Positions 39,575-48,515 of a DNA stretch of 64,000 nucleotides are shown here, one piece after another. Position 1 is the first letter of the stretch, and every line of letters starts with the position of its first letter. The notes beneath the pieces were generated by a model. That model had not been told where the DNA came from. It did not search any database and saw only the letters and a program-made list of their open reading frames with translations. Position numbers and translations under genes: made by a program. The stretch is from Taeniopygia guttata (Eukaryota; Chordata; Aves; Passeriformes; Estrildidae). The stretch lies in assembly GCF_048771995.1 (NCBI RefSeq), contig NC_133027.1, positions 60,821,501 through 60,885,500 of the forward strand, written 5' to 3'.

Positions 39575-42500
39575 ATCTACCACAGATATCTCTCCATCTC
39601 TGTGTGCTCATGTCCTTCACACTGGCTTTTGTTGTACATCCTTTTTCCTCAAGCTATCTCCTGTTCCCCTCATGTTCTCTGAATTCCTACAGATTTCTCC
39701 AGGTCCTTTTACTACTTAGAGAACATGAAGGTGCCATGTCTTTTTCCCAGCCAGGTGAACAAGCACTTCAGCAAGTCACTAGGAGCAACAAAATAGATAA
39801 ATTTTGATCTCAGGTTGTTGTTTTCCCCTCAAAGAGGCCATTAGTTTACTGGATCAGTCACCTACTAAAAATAAATATCTAGAAATCCATTGTTTTTGAG
39901 ACACCTGCCTCTCTCAAATTCAGATTAAATTTATTACCTGGTTGAAAATTTAGTGAAGATGTATTGGTGGGCAGATTTTTGGTGTGGCTTATAAGTATCA
40001 TTTCCTTACAGAATCGGACAGTAATGCTATGTCATCTCCCCAAACATCTACCCTCAGGGACTCAATGAAAGTTATTTACACTAAATTTTAAGGGCATACA
40101 ATTTGTTCAGATTAACTAAGTGGCAACTGGTGTTTACTATTCAGATTGAAAGTTTATTTCCTTAATAGTCAAACTCTTCTCAAGCAAAAAACATTATAAA
40201 TGGTTAATCAGATGGGACTCCTACACACATTTAAAGCTGCAGTCAACAAATGATTGCACTAAAATATCACATCTCAGAGCTGATGGGGATTACAGCATTA
40301 GGCAGAATCACTATGAAATTCAAAGCAGTTCAAAGGCAAAGAAGAAAAAAAACCAAAAAAAATCTTACTTGCATTTAACGCTATTCCATAGGCAACCATC
40401 TTGTGAAATGTGATGTTTTTGTCAAGCTGTCTCCTCAATGCTCCTCCACAGTGCTTGGTGAAAAAGCAGAACTTGTTTTATATCATTCCTATTGATGTTT
40501 ACATCTCACATTTTGGAGAGGAGAAGAGTTCAGTACATTTGAAAATGGAATGCTGAAGGAATCCAGTGGAAGTTTAGGGTTAGTTTTAGGACTCAAGTAA
40601 CTTTCCTGAGTGGCATTCCAGGGTTTCTCAAGCTATTCATCCTATATAGGGGCTCAAAAAGGGGTTTGAAAAAGCTGTGCTACACTTAGCTATGATTTGT
40701 GAGTGGTTTATCTGAGCTGACAATAACCCATTTGCAGGTATAAGGACACCGGGCTGGGCCACCACCACTTTGTGAGCTTAGCACAACAGAGCTGAAGTGC
40801 TGGCAAAGCCAGCTTGCAGTGAAAACATTTTCTCTGCTTTCAGGAAATGCACACCCAGGAGGGTGAGGCTGTCTAGACCTCAGGTGGCTGCATGCTGATG
40901 TGTTACTGAGCCGTGCTCCCATTATTGGAAGGGCTCAGCAGTGGTGTGCTCACAGCCAGCTGCGTACCCCAGTGCGGAGCCAGCCTGGGGCCAGGGGCTG
41001 GCTGCACTGAGCCAAAAGTAACACGCTCTGCTGGAACCCAGACAGCACTCATGGACAGAATGCAGTCTCTGAGTGGTGGTGTGGGCGTCTGGATTGCTCA
41101 CACGACCTGGCATGGCACCATGCCAACGATCCTGGCGTGTATCCACAATGTTTCCCATCTAAAGTATTCAAAAAATCTGGAGCACCACAGTGTGTGATGT
41201 CAAAGGACCACACCTCCTTGGAGAGGCACTGGATCCAGCCTGGTGCTGGCCATGCTGGAGCAGTCAAGTTGCTCTGTACCATGCTCCTCAAGAGCAGAAT
41301 ATTGTCCAGAATAGCCAAATATTATCTGTGAGAAGAGTTCCAGTTCTCTGAGCTTTTATTCAGCATCTAAGTGGGCATGCATATATCCTGTGCTGATTCA
41401 CAAACTGGTTCAGAAGGCCAGGACACCTTTTCTCCTTTTTTTTTGTAAATGTTCAGCTCCTGAACTCAAGCAATTGTATAAGTGTTGATTCCCAGCCTGG
41501 AGACTGCTCAACATCTAAGCCTAAAAATCACAGAAACAAAAAATGGCAGAACTGAAATAAGAACTATCTTACTATCAAATATCTGTATCTTACCATTTTT
41601 AAATTCCTGTTGTTCCCGGAGTCATGAAGTGATCAGTGATTTTTTACCCAAACATGTGGCATTGGGATTCCTCTGACTCTAATAATTCAATGCAAGTTGA
41701 AGTTATAGCTAATAGAGCTAAAGCCTTAAGTACTTCCTATGCGTCATTCCAAGGTTAGTGTGAATGCCTGTTACAAAAATGCATTTACCTCAAATGAAGA
41801 CCTGAATGGTGGCCACTCAGACAGAAGAGTTTAAGCACATTTATTGTTATCCTTAGAACATTTTTATCTATCTGAACATTTTATTTCTCTGATTTTCACT
41901 TTGCAGCTACAGAGAATGCGTAAGATGGATATGAATTTTCCCCATTTGGCCAAGTGGCATTATTATGTCCCTTTTTTGTGGCTTCTCACTTTTCTGTTCA
42001 TGACACCATGCTATGCAGCAGCTGCCAAAATCAGTGTTGCATTTAGAGCACTGTGTTAAACAAGTAATTTGTTTCTCTTCAGTCATGAATACTGACAATT
42101 TAAATGGTAATAACTAGGCAATAGTGTACAGGCTTCTCTATCAAAAATTAAAATTCCTTGGAAAATGTTTGATATGGATAATACTGCTGAACAACAGAAA
42201 TAAAAAAGAGAGAATAATATGGCTATTTGAGAAATGGTACTTACAATGCTTGCTCCTCTTAAGAATGAAATAAGGTTTCTACAAACTGGTAACAGGATTA
42301 GCATGCAGTTAAAATTAAGGCACGTTGCAGAAGCTCTTGCCCAAGCCAGGGTTGACTGTACATATAACAGCATAAAGAAATTAAATTACAAGCTTGGTAT
42401 AAGAAGAGCAAAATAAAGAAGATACTATACAAATATAACATTTTTATATGGGAAAATTACTTTTGAAGTATCAAAAGTTTTATGAAGGATGTAAATAAAA

Positions 42501-43363
42501 TTAGACTATGCATACATTCTTCTTGTGAAGCCCTTTAACCATCAAACTCGTACTTACTCCCAGCATAATCCGTGTATAAATGTAAGCGTTGTCATCTTCA
42601 TACCAGTGGAAGGTATCAATAAACAAATAGAAGTTCAGTCCCAGCCACACCAGCTACAAAGCAGAGAGACTAAAGATTAGTGACATTTACAGTATTTTTA
42701 AATACATATAAAACTGGCTATGGTTATAGTTTTGAGAGAATCTGAGAGATGTTTCAAAATCAGTATGCAATGCAGTTCTTGATCACAGATGATAGAAATC
42801 AAAAATGCCTGCTGGAATGAGGCTGTATTTTAGAAAATTCAGGGTTACAGTCCTACCCCTCAGATCTTGAGTAAATGATATAAATGATTTTTACTGTGTC
42901 ATAGTAAACTTGCTTTTAATCACAGGCCTTAACCTGGTTTCTTAAAAGGAAATAAACACTAAAATTAAAAAATCACAGAAATGGTGGGAATTAAGAGCTA
43001 AGGAAATTCCTTTCTCTGCTTCCCATATACAATTCACCAATCTATCTGAAAATATATCAGAATATAATTTCAATTCCAATTGTAAACCCCTGCTTTATCT
43101 GAGGATTAAAGTACATTGACTTAAAAATAATTAAAATTAAAACACCAAGACTTTAAATTGTTTTTAAGACTAGTTATAAAAAGGCTGCTGAATATTTTAT
43201 AGCAAGTTTTACATTAAGCTTGGGAGTATTACTGTAAGCAAACCATAAAATGTCTTTTAAACAAGCTTAAAATATTTATATATATCCAATTAGAATTTTT
43301 AGTGCTAAAAATACTCACTAATAACAGCACTGAGAGTTTTTCATTGAAAATCCAGCATCCCAT
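5219..43363 (-). CDS. NOX3: NADPH oxidase 3 (NOX3), complete 13-exon coding region
   Basis: Spliced coding region of 1704 nt, 567 aa. NOX3 is a membrane flavocytochrome that passes electrons from cytosolic NADPH through FAD and two haems to O2, giving superoxide; in mammals it works with p22phox and NOXO1 in the inner ear and is needed for otoconia. Six membrane helices lie roughly at residues 10-27, 49-74, 100-123, 167-188, 200-219 and 268-285. Expected haem ligands H101, H115, H206 and H219 are present, as are HPFT (335-338), GIGVTPF (407-413), CGP (534-536) and a terminal Phe. Sequons lie at N149, N237 and N250. The call is NOX3 rather than NOX1 or NOX2 because of [15 protein letters not shown] in exon 9, MGCWIFNE at the start and NKESF at the end. 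All introns are GT-AG. Product and orientation are very secure; UTRs are not defined. Confidence 0.96.
5346..7589 (-). other. NOX3 intron 12
   Basis: 2244 bp between exons 12 and 13. A 15-bp near-exact direct duplication (CACCTRGTCTAACAC) lies near 5800-5830. I recognise no coding or mobile sequence. Confidence 0.85.
7590..7714 (-). CDS. NOX3: NOX3 coding exon 12 (residues 485-525 plus two nt of codon 526)
   Basis: 125 nt, as in NOX2. It encodes [20 protein letters not shown] and [20 protein letters not shown], then P. Cys492 and Cys507 stand where human NOX3 has Trp and Phe. The acceptor is CCTTTAG and the donor GTAAGG. On the transcribed strand a CCCCU-rich tract begins about 120 nt upstream of this acceptor. 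Confidence 0.94.
7836..7981 (+). repeat. (GGGGA)n tandem array, about 27 units
   Basis: Pentanucleotide array, essentially pure from about 7848 to 7981, with a slightly irregular start. It reads CCCCT on the NOX3 sense strand. The dense runs of four G on the plus strand can form G-quadruplexes. It abuts a CR1 3' end, so it probably grew from a G-rich stretch of that element. Confidence 0.95.
7982..8042 (+). mobile_element. CR1 3'-end fragment
   Basis: Short sequence resembling the CR1 3' terminus (GGTTGGACTGGAGGATCTCT, then a run like TTCCATCCCTTACTATTCTG and ACTCTGTG). Only the last 60 or so bases are recognisable; the preceding body is replaced by the GGGGA array. Confidence 0.75.
10480..10626 (-). 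CDS. NOX3: NOX3 coding exon 11 (residues 436-484)
   Basis: 147 nt, phase 0 to phase 0. It encodes [20 protein letters not shown], then [20 protein letters not shown] and FLTGWDESQ, the conserved core of the NADPH-binding domain. The acceptor is CTGACAG and the donor GTAATA. Confidence 0.95.
15327..15390 (+). mobile_element. Ancient CR1-type LINE 3'-end fragment (probable)
   Basis: The stretch GGATATGGGGCTAGATGG, then GTAGGACCTTTCTTATGT, resembles the tail of old CR1 subfamilies shared by reptiles and birds. Only the last 60 or so bases are recognisable. Family assignment is from memory. Confidence 0.5.
16020..16260 (+). mobile_element. Possible MIR/LINE2-like ancient repeat remnant
   Basis: The order of motifs (ATTTTACAAGCACTGATG, AACCTCATAACACCTGTGAA, an ATTCCCACTGCACCAATAAG segment, then a 'CACAGGAACT' stretch) recalls MIR-type or similar amniote tRNA-SINE tails. 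It is very diverged and the assignment is tentative. Confidence 0.3.
17656..17818 (-). CDS. NOX3: NOX3 coding exon 10 (residues 381-435), NADPH-binding domain start
   Basis: 163 nt. It encodes [20 protein letters not shown], then [20 protein letters not shown] and [21 protein letters not shown] (407-413) is the NADPH pyrophosphate-binding glycine motif. VDGPYG carries Tyr388 where NOX1, NOX2 and human NOX3 have Phe. The acceptor is TGCTGTAG and the donor GTAGGT, phase 0. Confidence 0.95.
17819..21265 (-). other. NOX3 intron 9
   Basis: 3447 bp. Apart from the probable CR1 remnant at about 19165-19375, I see no repeat or coding sequence. Confidence 0.85.
19165..19375 (-). mobile_element. Ancient CR1-type LINE remnant, minus orientation (probable)
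   Basis: Segments such as GATTCTCTAGTCTGTTGCTG, ATCATCCCTTGAAGAGATTT and GATGACAGAGATCCCATC look like the reverse complement of an old CR1 3' region. It is highly diverged, with soft edges; assigned by memory of the motif order. Confidence 0.45.
21266..21519 (-). CDS. NOX3: NOX3 coding exon 9 (residues 297-380 plus two nt of codon 381), FAD-binding domain
   Basis: 254 nt, the same length as NOX2 exon 9. It encodes the start of the ferredoxin-reductase-like FAD domain, with [30 protein letters not shown] and [24 protein letters not shown] at 335-338 is the FAD contact. The acceptor is CCTTTAG. The donor reads AAG then GTTTGA, weaker than the others in this gene, but needed for the joined residue R381 and the following LAVDG. 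Confidence 0.96.
21520..22547 (-). other. NOX3 intron 8
   Basis: 1028 bp between exons 8 and 9. Nothing beyond normal splice sites is seen. Confidence 0.9.
22548..22640 (-). CDS. NOX3: NOX3 coding exon 8 (residues 266-296)
   Basis: 93 nt, phase 0 to phase 0. It encodes [20 protein letters not shown] then [11 protein letters not shown]: helix 6 and the junction into the cytosolic dehydrogenase domain. The acceptor is CTACAG and the donor GTAGGT. The length matches NOX2 exon 8. Confidence 0.95.
22641..25813 (-). other. NOX3 intron 7
   Basis: 3173 bp. It contains a T-run near 23027-23040, a C-run at 23415-23437, an A-run near 23700-23717, and a comparatively GC-rich stretch at about 24150-24490 with no identifiable origin. 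A faint MIR-like look at 23045-23165 was not firm enough to list. Confidence 0.8.
23415..23437 (+). repeat. Homopolymeric C tract with one interruption
   Basis: Eleven C, one T, then eleven C. It reads as two G-runs on the NOX3 sense strand. Such tracts are prone to length error in sequencing and assembly. Confidence 0.9.
25814..25943 (-). CDS. NOX3: NOX3 coding exon 7 (residues 222-265), extracellular loop E
   Basis: 130 nt. The sequence runs through [20 protein letters not shown] and [20 protein letters not shown]. This is the third extracellular loop, with two sequons (N237, N250) and two cysteines (C241, C254) at positions that are conserved in loop E of several NOX proteins. The acceptor used is TTTAAG, which gives the correct frame; the CAG four bases later would shift it. 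The donor is GTAAGA. Confidence 0.94.
25944..28657 (-). other. NOX3 intron 6
   Basis: 2714 bp. A CR1 tail at 27334-27446 is the only recognised element. Confidence 0.85.
27334..27446 (+). mobile_element. CR1 LINE 3'-end fragment
   Basis: A clear CR1 terminus: TTTTAGCAACCTGGTCTAGT, then CATGGCAGGGGGGCTGGAAC and TAGATGGTCATTAATG, ending in the usual ATTCTGTGATTCTGTG octamer-type repeat. It is truncated at the 5' side, as is normal for CR1, and is inserted antisense within NOX3 intron 6. Confidence 0.88.
28658..28839 (-). CDS. NOX3: NOX3 coding exon 6 (residues 162-221 plus two nt of codon 222)
   Basis: 182 nt covering helices 4 and 5. It contains the segments [20 protein letters not shown] and [12 protein letters not shown], then IIHGMG, placing expected haem ligands at H206 and H219 with the family spacing of 13. 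The acceptor is TTATTCTAG and the donor GTAAGT. It ends in phase 2, which fits the single T that opens exon 7. Confidence 0.95.
28840..31873 (-). other. NOX3 intron 5
   Basis: 3034 bp. Close to the exon 6 acceptor (28855-28950) is a decayed trinucleotide-like stretch of ATT/GTT/GTA units. A 14-bp perfect palindrome, ATTTCAGCTGAAAT, lies at 31737-31750. No coding or firmly identified mobile sequence is seen. Confidence 0.8.
31874..32019 (-). CDS. NOX3: NOX3 coding exon 5 (residues 113-161)
   Basis: 146 nt. It opens with [14 protein letters not shown], giving the haem-region histidines H115 and H119, and ends with [14 protein letters not shown], which contains the N149 sequon of an extracellular loop. 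The acceptor TTCTCTCCTGCAG is strong and the donor is GTAAGA, phase 0. Confidence 0.95.
33128..33152. repeat. 25-bp inverted repeat, 11-bp arms
   Basis: TCCTTATGAAT and ATTCATAAGGA are exact reverse complements separated by TAA. Confidence 0.85.
33321..33350. repeat. Short hairpin, 12-bp arms with one bulge
   Basis: CATTCCCCTAAC pairs with GTTAGGGGGAATG across a five-base loop; one extra G in the right arm is bulged. It sits immediately before a second hairpin. Confidence 0.85.
33354..33405. repeat. Near-perfect hairpin, 16-bp exact arms
   Basis: The arms AAATAGCCTCTCTCCA (33359-33374) and TGGAGAGAGGCTATTT (33386-33401) are exact reverse complements. The loop continues the fold with GTGT pairing to ACAC around CC. 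Outside the exact arms a few more pairs can form with wobble. The origin is unknown; it could be a young foldback insertion or a small-RNA-type hairpin. Confidence 0.85.
39507..39574 (+). repeat. (CTAT)17 tetranucleotide microsatellite
   Basis: Seventeen uninterrupted CTAT units in NOX3 intron 4, probably length-polymorphic. Confidence 0.97.
40369..40453 (-). CDS. NOX3: NOX3 coding exon 4 (residues 85-112 plus one nt of codon 113)
   Basis: 85 nt. The translation starts [20 protein letters not shown] and continues AYGIALNA; it contains the haem-ligand position H101. The acceptor CACCAAG is preceded by a short pyrimidine run and the donor is GTAAGA. The first residue is His where the mammalian paralogues have Cys, which follows from using the only acceptor that keeps the 85-nt length. 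Codon 113 is split across intron 4 and reads Thr once joined to exon 5. Confidence 0.92.
40454..42244 (-). other. NOX3 intron 3
   Basis: 1791 bp. A locally GC-richer block at about 40850-41290 breaks the AT-rich background; it shows no recognisable gene or repeat family. Confidence 0.85.
42245..42355 (-). CDS. NOX3: NOX3 coding exon 3 (residues 48-84)
   Basis: 111 nt, phase 0 to phase 0. It encodes [18 protein letters not shown] followed by [19 protein letters not shown], the highly conserved helix 2 segment of the NOX family. The acceptor is TGTACAG and the donor GTAAGT. Confidence 0.96.
42558..42653 (-). CDS. NOX3: NOX3 coding exon 2 (residues 16-47)
   Basis: 96 nt, phase 0 to phase 0. 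The translation begins [19 protein letters not shown] and ends in YTRIMLG, completing helix 1 and the first extracellular loop. The acceptor is TTTGTAG and the donor GTAAGT. Intron 2, which follows, is only 202 bp (42356-42557). Confidence 0.95.
42654..43318 (-). other. NOX3 intron 1
   Basis: 665 bp of AT-rich sequence with no recognised elements. Confidence 0.9.
43319..43363 (-). CDS. NOX3: NOX3 coding exon 1 (residues 1-15)
   Basis: Encodes [15 protein letters not shown], close to the mammalian NOX3 N-terminus, and starts membrane helix 1. The ATG has G at -3 and G at +4, a strong Kozak context. The donor is GTGAGT, phase 0. The 45-nt length equals NOX2 coding exon 1. Mammalian NOX3 begins with two Met; here there is only one. 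Confidence 0.93.
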
Positions 43364-44350
43364 CCCGAGTGTCTCTCTCTATGCTAGCAGTAGGTGACTC
43401 TTGCCTTTCAGTGTAACCTGAGTTCTCTGTCCATTCTTTGGGCTTTTCTACTGACTCCTTTTGTCTTTAGTTTTTAATAAGCACTTAGTAGGAGCATGAG
43501 TTCTCTCTAGGAATTTTCTAATTAAAGACTGCCTGACAAGAACAGATCACCCGAGTGACATGTCTCATGATCTGTGTAAATAAAATGCTGGTCATTTTCC
43601 AGTTCTTTTTCTCTCCAGAGTTATTTCTCAGCAAATGAGAGATGCTGTCATTAAATTGTCCTCTTGTACTAGCATGTATTTGGATGGGTTTTTTTTTCTT
43701 TGTTTTTGTCTTTTGAACAGGGTGCAACAGTTCTTCATGGTTTGTCTTTTAATTCAGTAGCAAACAGCAGTATCCCTGATGTGTGTATAATATGAGAGTG
43801 TGTCCTGGTGAGGGCACCGCATTTACCCTTGGTTCCTCTTGCCAGAAGCTCTGCAAATTCTGCTTGTAGTAATCTCGTTCTTTCTCTAGTAAAATAATTT
43901 CCTTAAATCTTTCCTGACTTGACTGTGAAGGAGACCTTTCTGTGACAAAATAACCGAAAATTTCTGAAAATTGAAATGCTATCAAGCTCAGCTACTTTTT
44001 AAACCAGTGCTAATGGCTGTTTATATGGGTTAGCAGAATCATGAGACTGTCGTTACAAATGCTTTGAATGCAAACATTTATGAGGGATTTGCTTTGAGCT
44101 TTATTTTTCTTGGATGGTGAAATTAAGTATTATTTAACAAACTTCATGACAAGCCATGTGCAGTAATTGGCTGCTGTCCATCACGTAACTCGATATAGGC
44201 TGTCCCCACAACCACCCCCTTTATAGTGATTTGGTAGTGCAGGGACTAACAAGCTAGTGAATCTTGCTGTATTTTTCAGAGGTCAAAAGATGAGGAAATA
44301 AGGGAGAAGGGAAGAAGAATGTGCAGATGGTAACGAGAAATACTAGTAAG
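43364..44350 (-). other. Immediate upstream region of NOX3
   Basis: Must hold the 5' UTR and probably promoter sequence. There is no CpG island. A weak TATA-like TATTAAAA occurs on the minus strand at about 43472-43480, roughly 110 nt upstream of the ATG, but nothing shows it is used. A 5' non-coding exon further upstream cannot be excluded. Confidence 0.4.
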
Positions 44351-44651
44351 GTCAGATGCCAATTTTAACTACTTAAAAAAATAGGAGGGAGAGAAAATCC
44401 ACTATCTGGATTAGCTGCACTTCAAAGGGAAATGCAACACTGCAATGTTCGGCTTTGAAGTTCAGCCGATCCAGACAGCAATTTTCTAAACTGAGTTAAA
44501 ACTGGCATCTGAAATAGATTTTTTTTCAGAGTACAGCAGATTCATATGCTGGTTTAGGCTCCAAAATTTGTCTGGATCAGCAGCTGTACTTCAAAGCAGC
44601 ACATCTCAGTACAGCATTTGACTTTGAAGTGCATGTGCTCCAGATGCCAGT
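44351..44651. repeat. Nested inverted repeats, foldback or MITE-like element
   Basis: The outer arms at 44351-44370 and 44494-44513 are reverse complements at 18 of 20 positions. The inner arms at 44406-44427 and 44453-44474 (CTGGATTAGCTGCACTTCAAAG and partner) match at 19 of 22. A second, more diverged hairpin copy follows, with arms at 44572-44596 and 44622-44643, and the outer-arm motif appears again as CAGATGCCAGT at 44641-44651. The shape suggests a small terminal-inverted-repeat or foldback element. I do not recognise the family. Confidence 0.75.
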
Positions 44652-47559
44652 CCTTTTAAAGGAGCCAATGAATCAACTGCACTTTAACTTTTGTCTGTTG
44701 AAACAGCTATGCTTTTTCTCATATATAATGGTAATGTGTGTGGTCTTTAGTATGGCATCTCTCAATAAAAATATAAATTTAACAGAAAAGCTCTTTATTA
44801 CTTCATTTTGTACAAAGGAACTGGTCAACATCATTTTATTATACTGATTTGCAGTGATCTCAGCAAATTTCTAGCACAAACTATTCAGACAAGACTCAGG
44901 AAAAGACATTTTATTGATTAAAAATGTAATGGTATTCCATTTTGTTATTGTTTTATCATTATGAGCTACAACTGTCCTAAAAAAGACAGAAAAATTATTA
45001 AAAGGCATTCATTCCAACAGTTGGGTAGAAAGAAGCACTGGCCATGCCGAGTTCCCAGGCAAGAGACAAGCAACTCTGTCATTAATGTAAAAGGTCAGTT
45101 TTTGCATGGAAAGAGGTTTATGAAGTGCTGAATTGTTTCATGCAAGTATCTCAGCATTAATGTCAATGTTTGTATCAATTACTGCTACAGACCTCAATCA
45201 CTGTTAGTTCTATTCTATTTGACAGCAACCTCTTTCTGAGATTGTTAGTAATTTTTTCAAAGTACCAAAGAACTGTGCTTACCCTTTGCAAGACTAATTA
45301 TTAGCATGAGACTGCACACACATACCTATACATATTTCATTTTGCTAGGCTATCCTATTTTTATTATTAGATATGCCTGCCTTGTTTCTCAAAGGCAAAA
45401 TTATTTCAGTTATCTCTGAACTCTGCCCTAACCCTTTCATAGTTTTCCTGTGTGATTGACTTTGTCTGTTAGTAACCTGGATGAACTTTGTAAGCTTCAC
45501 TCTGCTACTTACATGGATGGATATAGGTAAACAAGTGATCCTGAGACTCAGAGTGCTGTAAGTTTGCAGACCAGCTGAAGCCATTTAATTGCTGACTGTA
45601 TCAGAGGATATACTTTGTATTATTCTGTACAAAGTGGTGGCATGTCTGTGTTCTCTAATTTTTATATTATCTTGGCTTAATATTTCCCACAAATATTCAA
45701 GAAGCGAAAGGCAGATTTGTCTTTGATGAATGAAGCCGGTGAGCAATATATTGGATAAAACATTCACTTTTGTGAATAGAGAAACTGCTGAAGATAATTA
45801 GAGATCAAACCCTTTCCTTTCGTTTTGTTTGGGATTTTTGTGTGTGGGGTTTTTTTGGGTTTTTTTTGTTTGTTTCTTTTTCCCTATGAAGACAACTTCG
45901 AGGGAACAGAGGTCAAAGTACATCTTTTCTGTAGTGCTCTGATTCTAGCTTTACAAAAGAACACTGAAATTCCATAAACAGTGGCTGAGTGACTAGTAGC
46001 ATTAAAAACCTCCTATATAATTTTTAGAGATTTTCTCATAGTGAGGCTTTATTTTTTAAATTTAACTGCCTCATTAATGTTAATGGATTTTTTTTTCTTT
46101 TATAAACTGCACTCACATTATGGATGGGGGAACTGTGTTGCAGTTTGTGAACATTCATAAAATCCCTAAAGCTCTAAAAGACTAATGTAATTCCAGCCTT
46201 GTCAGTGCCAGAGACTCAAAAATTATCAGAATGTTCTAAAATTTATGAAAGTAAAAAATAGAGAGTGTGCAGTCTGGGGAACAGTACTGAGACTTCAAGG
46301 GCATCTGGCTTCCCATTTACAGCTTTTTGTCAGTAACAGTGTGTTTATTTTTTAATAAAATATTAAATATCTTGGCCCTAAACATGGGCTTGAGCAACAA
46401 CAACAAAAAAAAAATGCAGTTACCAAAACACTTGTGATACAGCTGGTAGAATTAGCAAGAGTATTGCAAGTATTGACTATATCCACAAACTCAGTCATTT
46501 GTCACAAGGCAAAAAATTCAGAGAAAAACTCCTGTTTCTATCCAGAAAAGCAGAACAAAGTTTCATAATTCCATTAAAAAGAAGAAGAAAAGAGTTCTGG
46601 TTGTAGGTCTAGCTCCTCTTGAACTCCATAAACCAGTGCAATAAAGCAGCTCCTGTCCCTCTGTTTGCAGACCTGATATTGATATTAGGGATATTTCACC
46701 TGATGGGCAGTGCCAACATCTGGAATCACAGTGTATACCGGGATGCCTGCAGAGTCAAGAGCAGGAATCAATGGCATGGCAAAAATGGAAAGGGTCTGGG
46801 GTCAAAAGCATGTTGGAGGCTAAAATGGAGTTTGTCACTGACCAGTGTGGGAACAACTATTGTTTCTGCCTAAAATAGGATTCAGCACCCTGTTTTAAGA
46901 CTCTGGTTCTTTCCTCAAGCCAATTAAAAGGTTTATCAATGAGAAACATAACAGTTCTGTCTTGGGAGATAACCAGTTCCCAGAAAAAAAATTAATATTT
47001 GAATCCATATATTTTCTCTCTCAAGGGACTCCTTTATTGCCATGTTCACACTGTAATCAAAATATATTCAGGAGCAATTTCAGATATTCAAAAGCTGTTT
47101 GTTTCAGTAAGTGCCAAAATTTCCCAGCTCTTGGCTGTGCATCACCAGAAATAAACTATCATACCTTCCTAATTACATGTGCAAAATTCTAGTTTTCCCA
47201 CAAGAGCTGTTTTACACCTTAATAACAGGAAACAATCCTTCAAAGCAGCTGAAATCTTGCACAAATAGATGTGTCCACAGGTTACTCAGAAGAATTTTCC
47301 TCTTAGCTATTTTGTAGGCAGCATACTGTGGAAAACAGTTTAAGGATGAGTTGAGAAAAGGGAAGAACAAGGAGAAGGAGGAAAAAGGGATGCATAGCAT
47401 CCATAATTTACCTCCCCTAGAACCAGGGCACCACCAATGGAGAAATTATTGAGAGAGACTCCATATGGGTATAAAAGGGTTGTTCAGGTTTCACATCAGC
47501 ACACAACCAATTCCTTTATATTACTGCACATATCTAATCCTCTCCATGCTCTCCCATGG
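44652..47559. other. 5' flank of NOX3, no gene recognised
   Basis: AT-rich sequence with T-rich runs near 45848-45882 and no identifiable exon or element. Confidence 0.5.
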
Positions 47560-48515
47560 TCAGATTAAGGATGAGACCTGGTGACAATGGACACAGCAAA
47601 GCTGAGGGGTTCAGACCCTTTTTCATCTTAGTTTTTACTGGTAAAACTGACTTTCAGTTATTCCAGGCCCCTGAGGCAAGCTGGAAAGTCTAGAGTACAG
47701 AAGGTATGCTTTTGGTGGAGAATCAGGTTAGGGAACATTTGAGCCAACTGGGCATATGCAAGGCTTCAGAACCTAATGGAGCACACTCAGGAGTGCTGAC
47801 CTGGCTGATGTCACTCTGAGAACATTCCCCATCATCTGTGAAAAGTCAAAGCTGCTGGGTGAGCCCCTAAGGGCTGGAAGAGAGCAAGTGTCACTTGCTC
47901 CTGTGAGAAAGAGCATCCGGCAACCTGAAGTGGTCATCCTCAGCTCAGCTCACTCCTGAGGAAGGTGATGGACCAAATCTATCTGGAAACTGTTTTGCGA
48001 CAAGACAGGAACAGTCAGCATGACTTTACAACGAGCTGCGCTACCTAGTGTGTGAAAGATGTGTACTTATTGCAATGAGTCCACTCAGGGCCACAAAGAT
48101 TATTAAAAGCCTGGAGCATCCTTCATGAAGGGAAAAGCAGAAAAACTGTTCAGCCTGAAGAAAGAACAGCAGACTCAGTGGGATCTTGTTAATGTATATA
48201 AATACCTGATGGGAAGGTCCAAACTAAATGAAGGCAGACTGTTCTCCGAGATACTCAGGATCAGAGGCAATGGGCTCAAACTGGAGCATAGGAATCTTTG
48301 TCTGAACACCAAGAAACTTTTACTGTGATGGTAACTGACACAGATTGCCCAAAGAGGTTATGGACTTCTGCTCCTTGGAAATACTCAGAAACCATCTGAA
48401 CACAGCCCCAAGCAACCTGGTGTAGAGGACCCAGCTCTGAACTCTGAGAAGGAAGGTTGAACAGAGAGATTTCCAGTGGTCCCTTCCAATGTCAGACATT
48501 TTGGATGTCTGAATT
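47560..48515 (+). mobile_element. CR1 LINE 3' half, degenerate
   Basis: Runs from a stretch resembling the region just before reverse transcriptase (AGCTGAGGGGTTCAGACCC and following) through to the CR1 3' region. Matching segments include CTTGTTAATGTATATAAATA at about 48186-48205, GATCAGAGGCAATGGGC at about 48260 and CAGTGGTCCCTTCCAATG at about 48475. Frames are broken and the middle is shortened. A 3'-terminal octamer repeat is not clear. It lies about 4 kb upstream of the NOX3 ATG, in the opposite orientation. Edges are approximate. Confidence 0.8.

Larger units (their letters stand above)
32020..40368 (-). other. NOX3 intron 4, the longest intron
   Basis: 8349 bp. It contains a pyrimidine-rich run at 33090-33130, the inverted repeats at 33128-33405, a TTG-rich patch near 35578-35602 and the (CTAT)17 array. 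No exon or recognisable mobile element was found. Confidence 0.8.

Noticed and set aside
39425..39682. Repeated IYLS frame, or a possible CRISPR-like regular repeat
   Set aside because: It is the (CTAT)17 microsatellite. There are no spacers, and the window is a vertebrate genome.
45001..45050. Possible alternative NOX3 first exon on the minus strand (a Cys-Trp-Asn-Glu reading)
   Set aside because: There is no upstream ATG or donor in the right phase, and the true exon 1 with MGCWIFNE and a GTGAGT donor is at 43319-43363.
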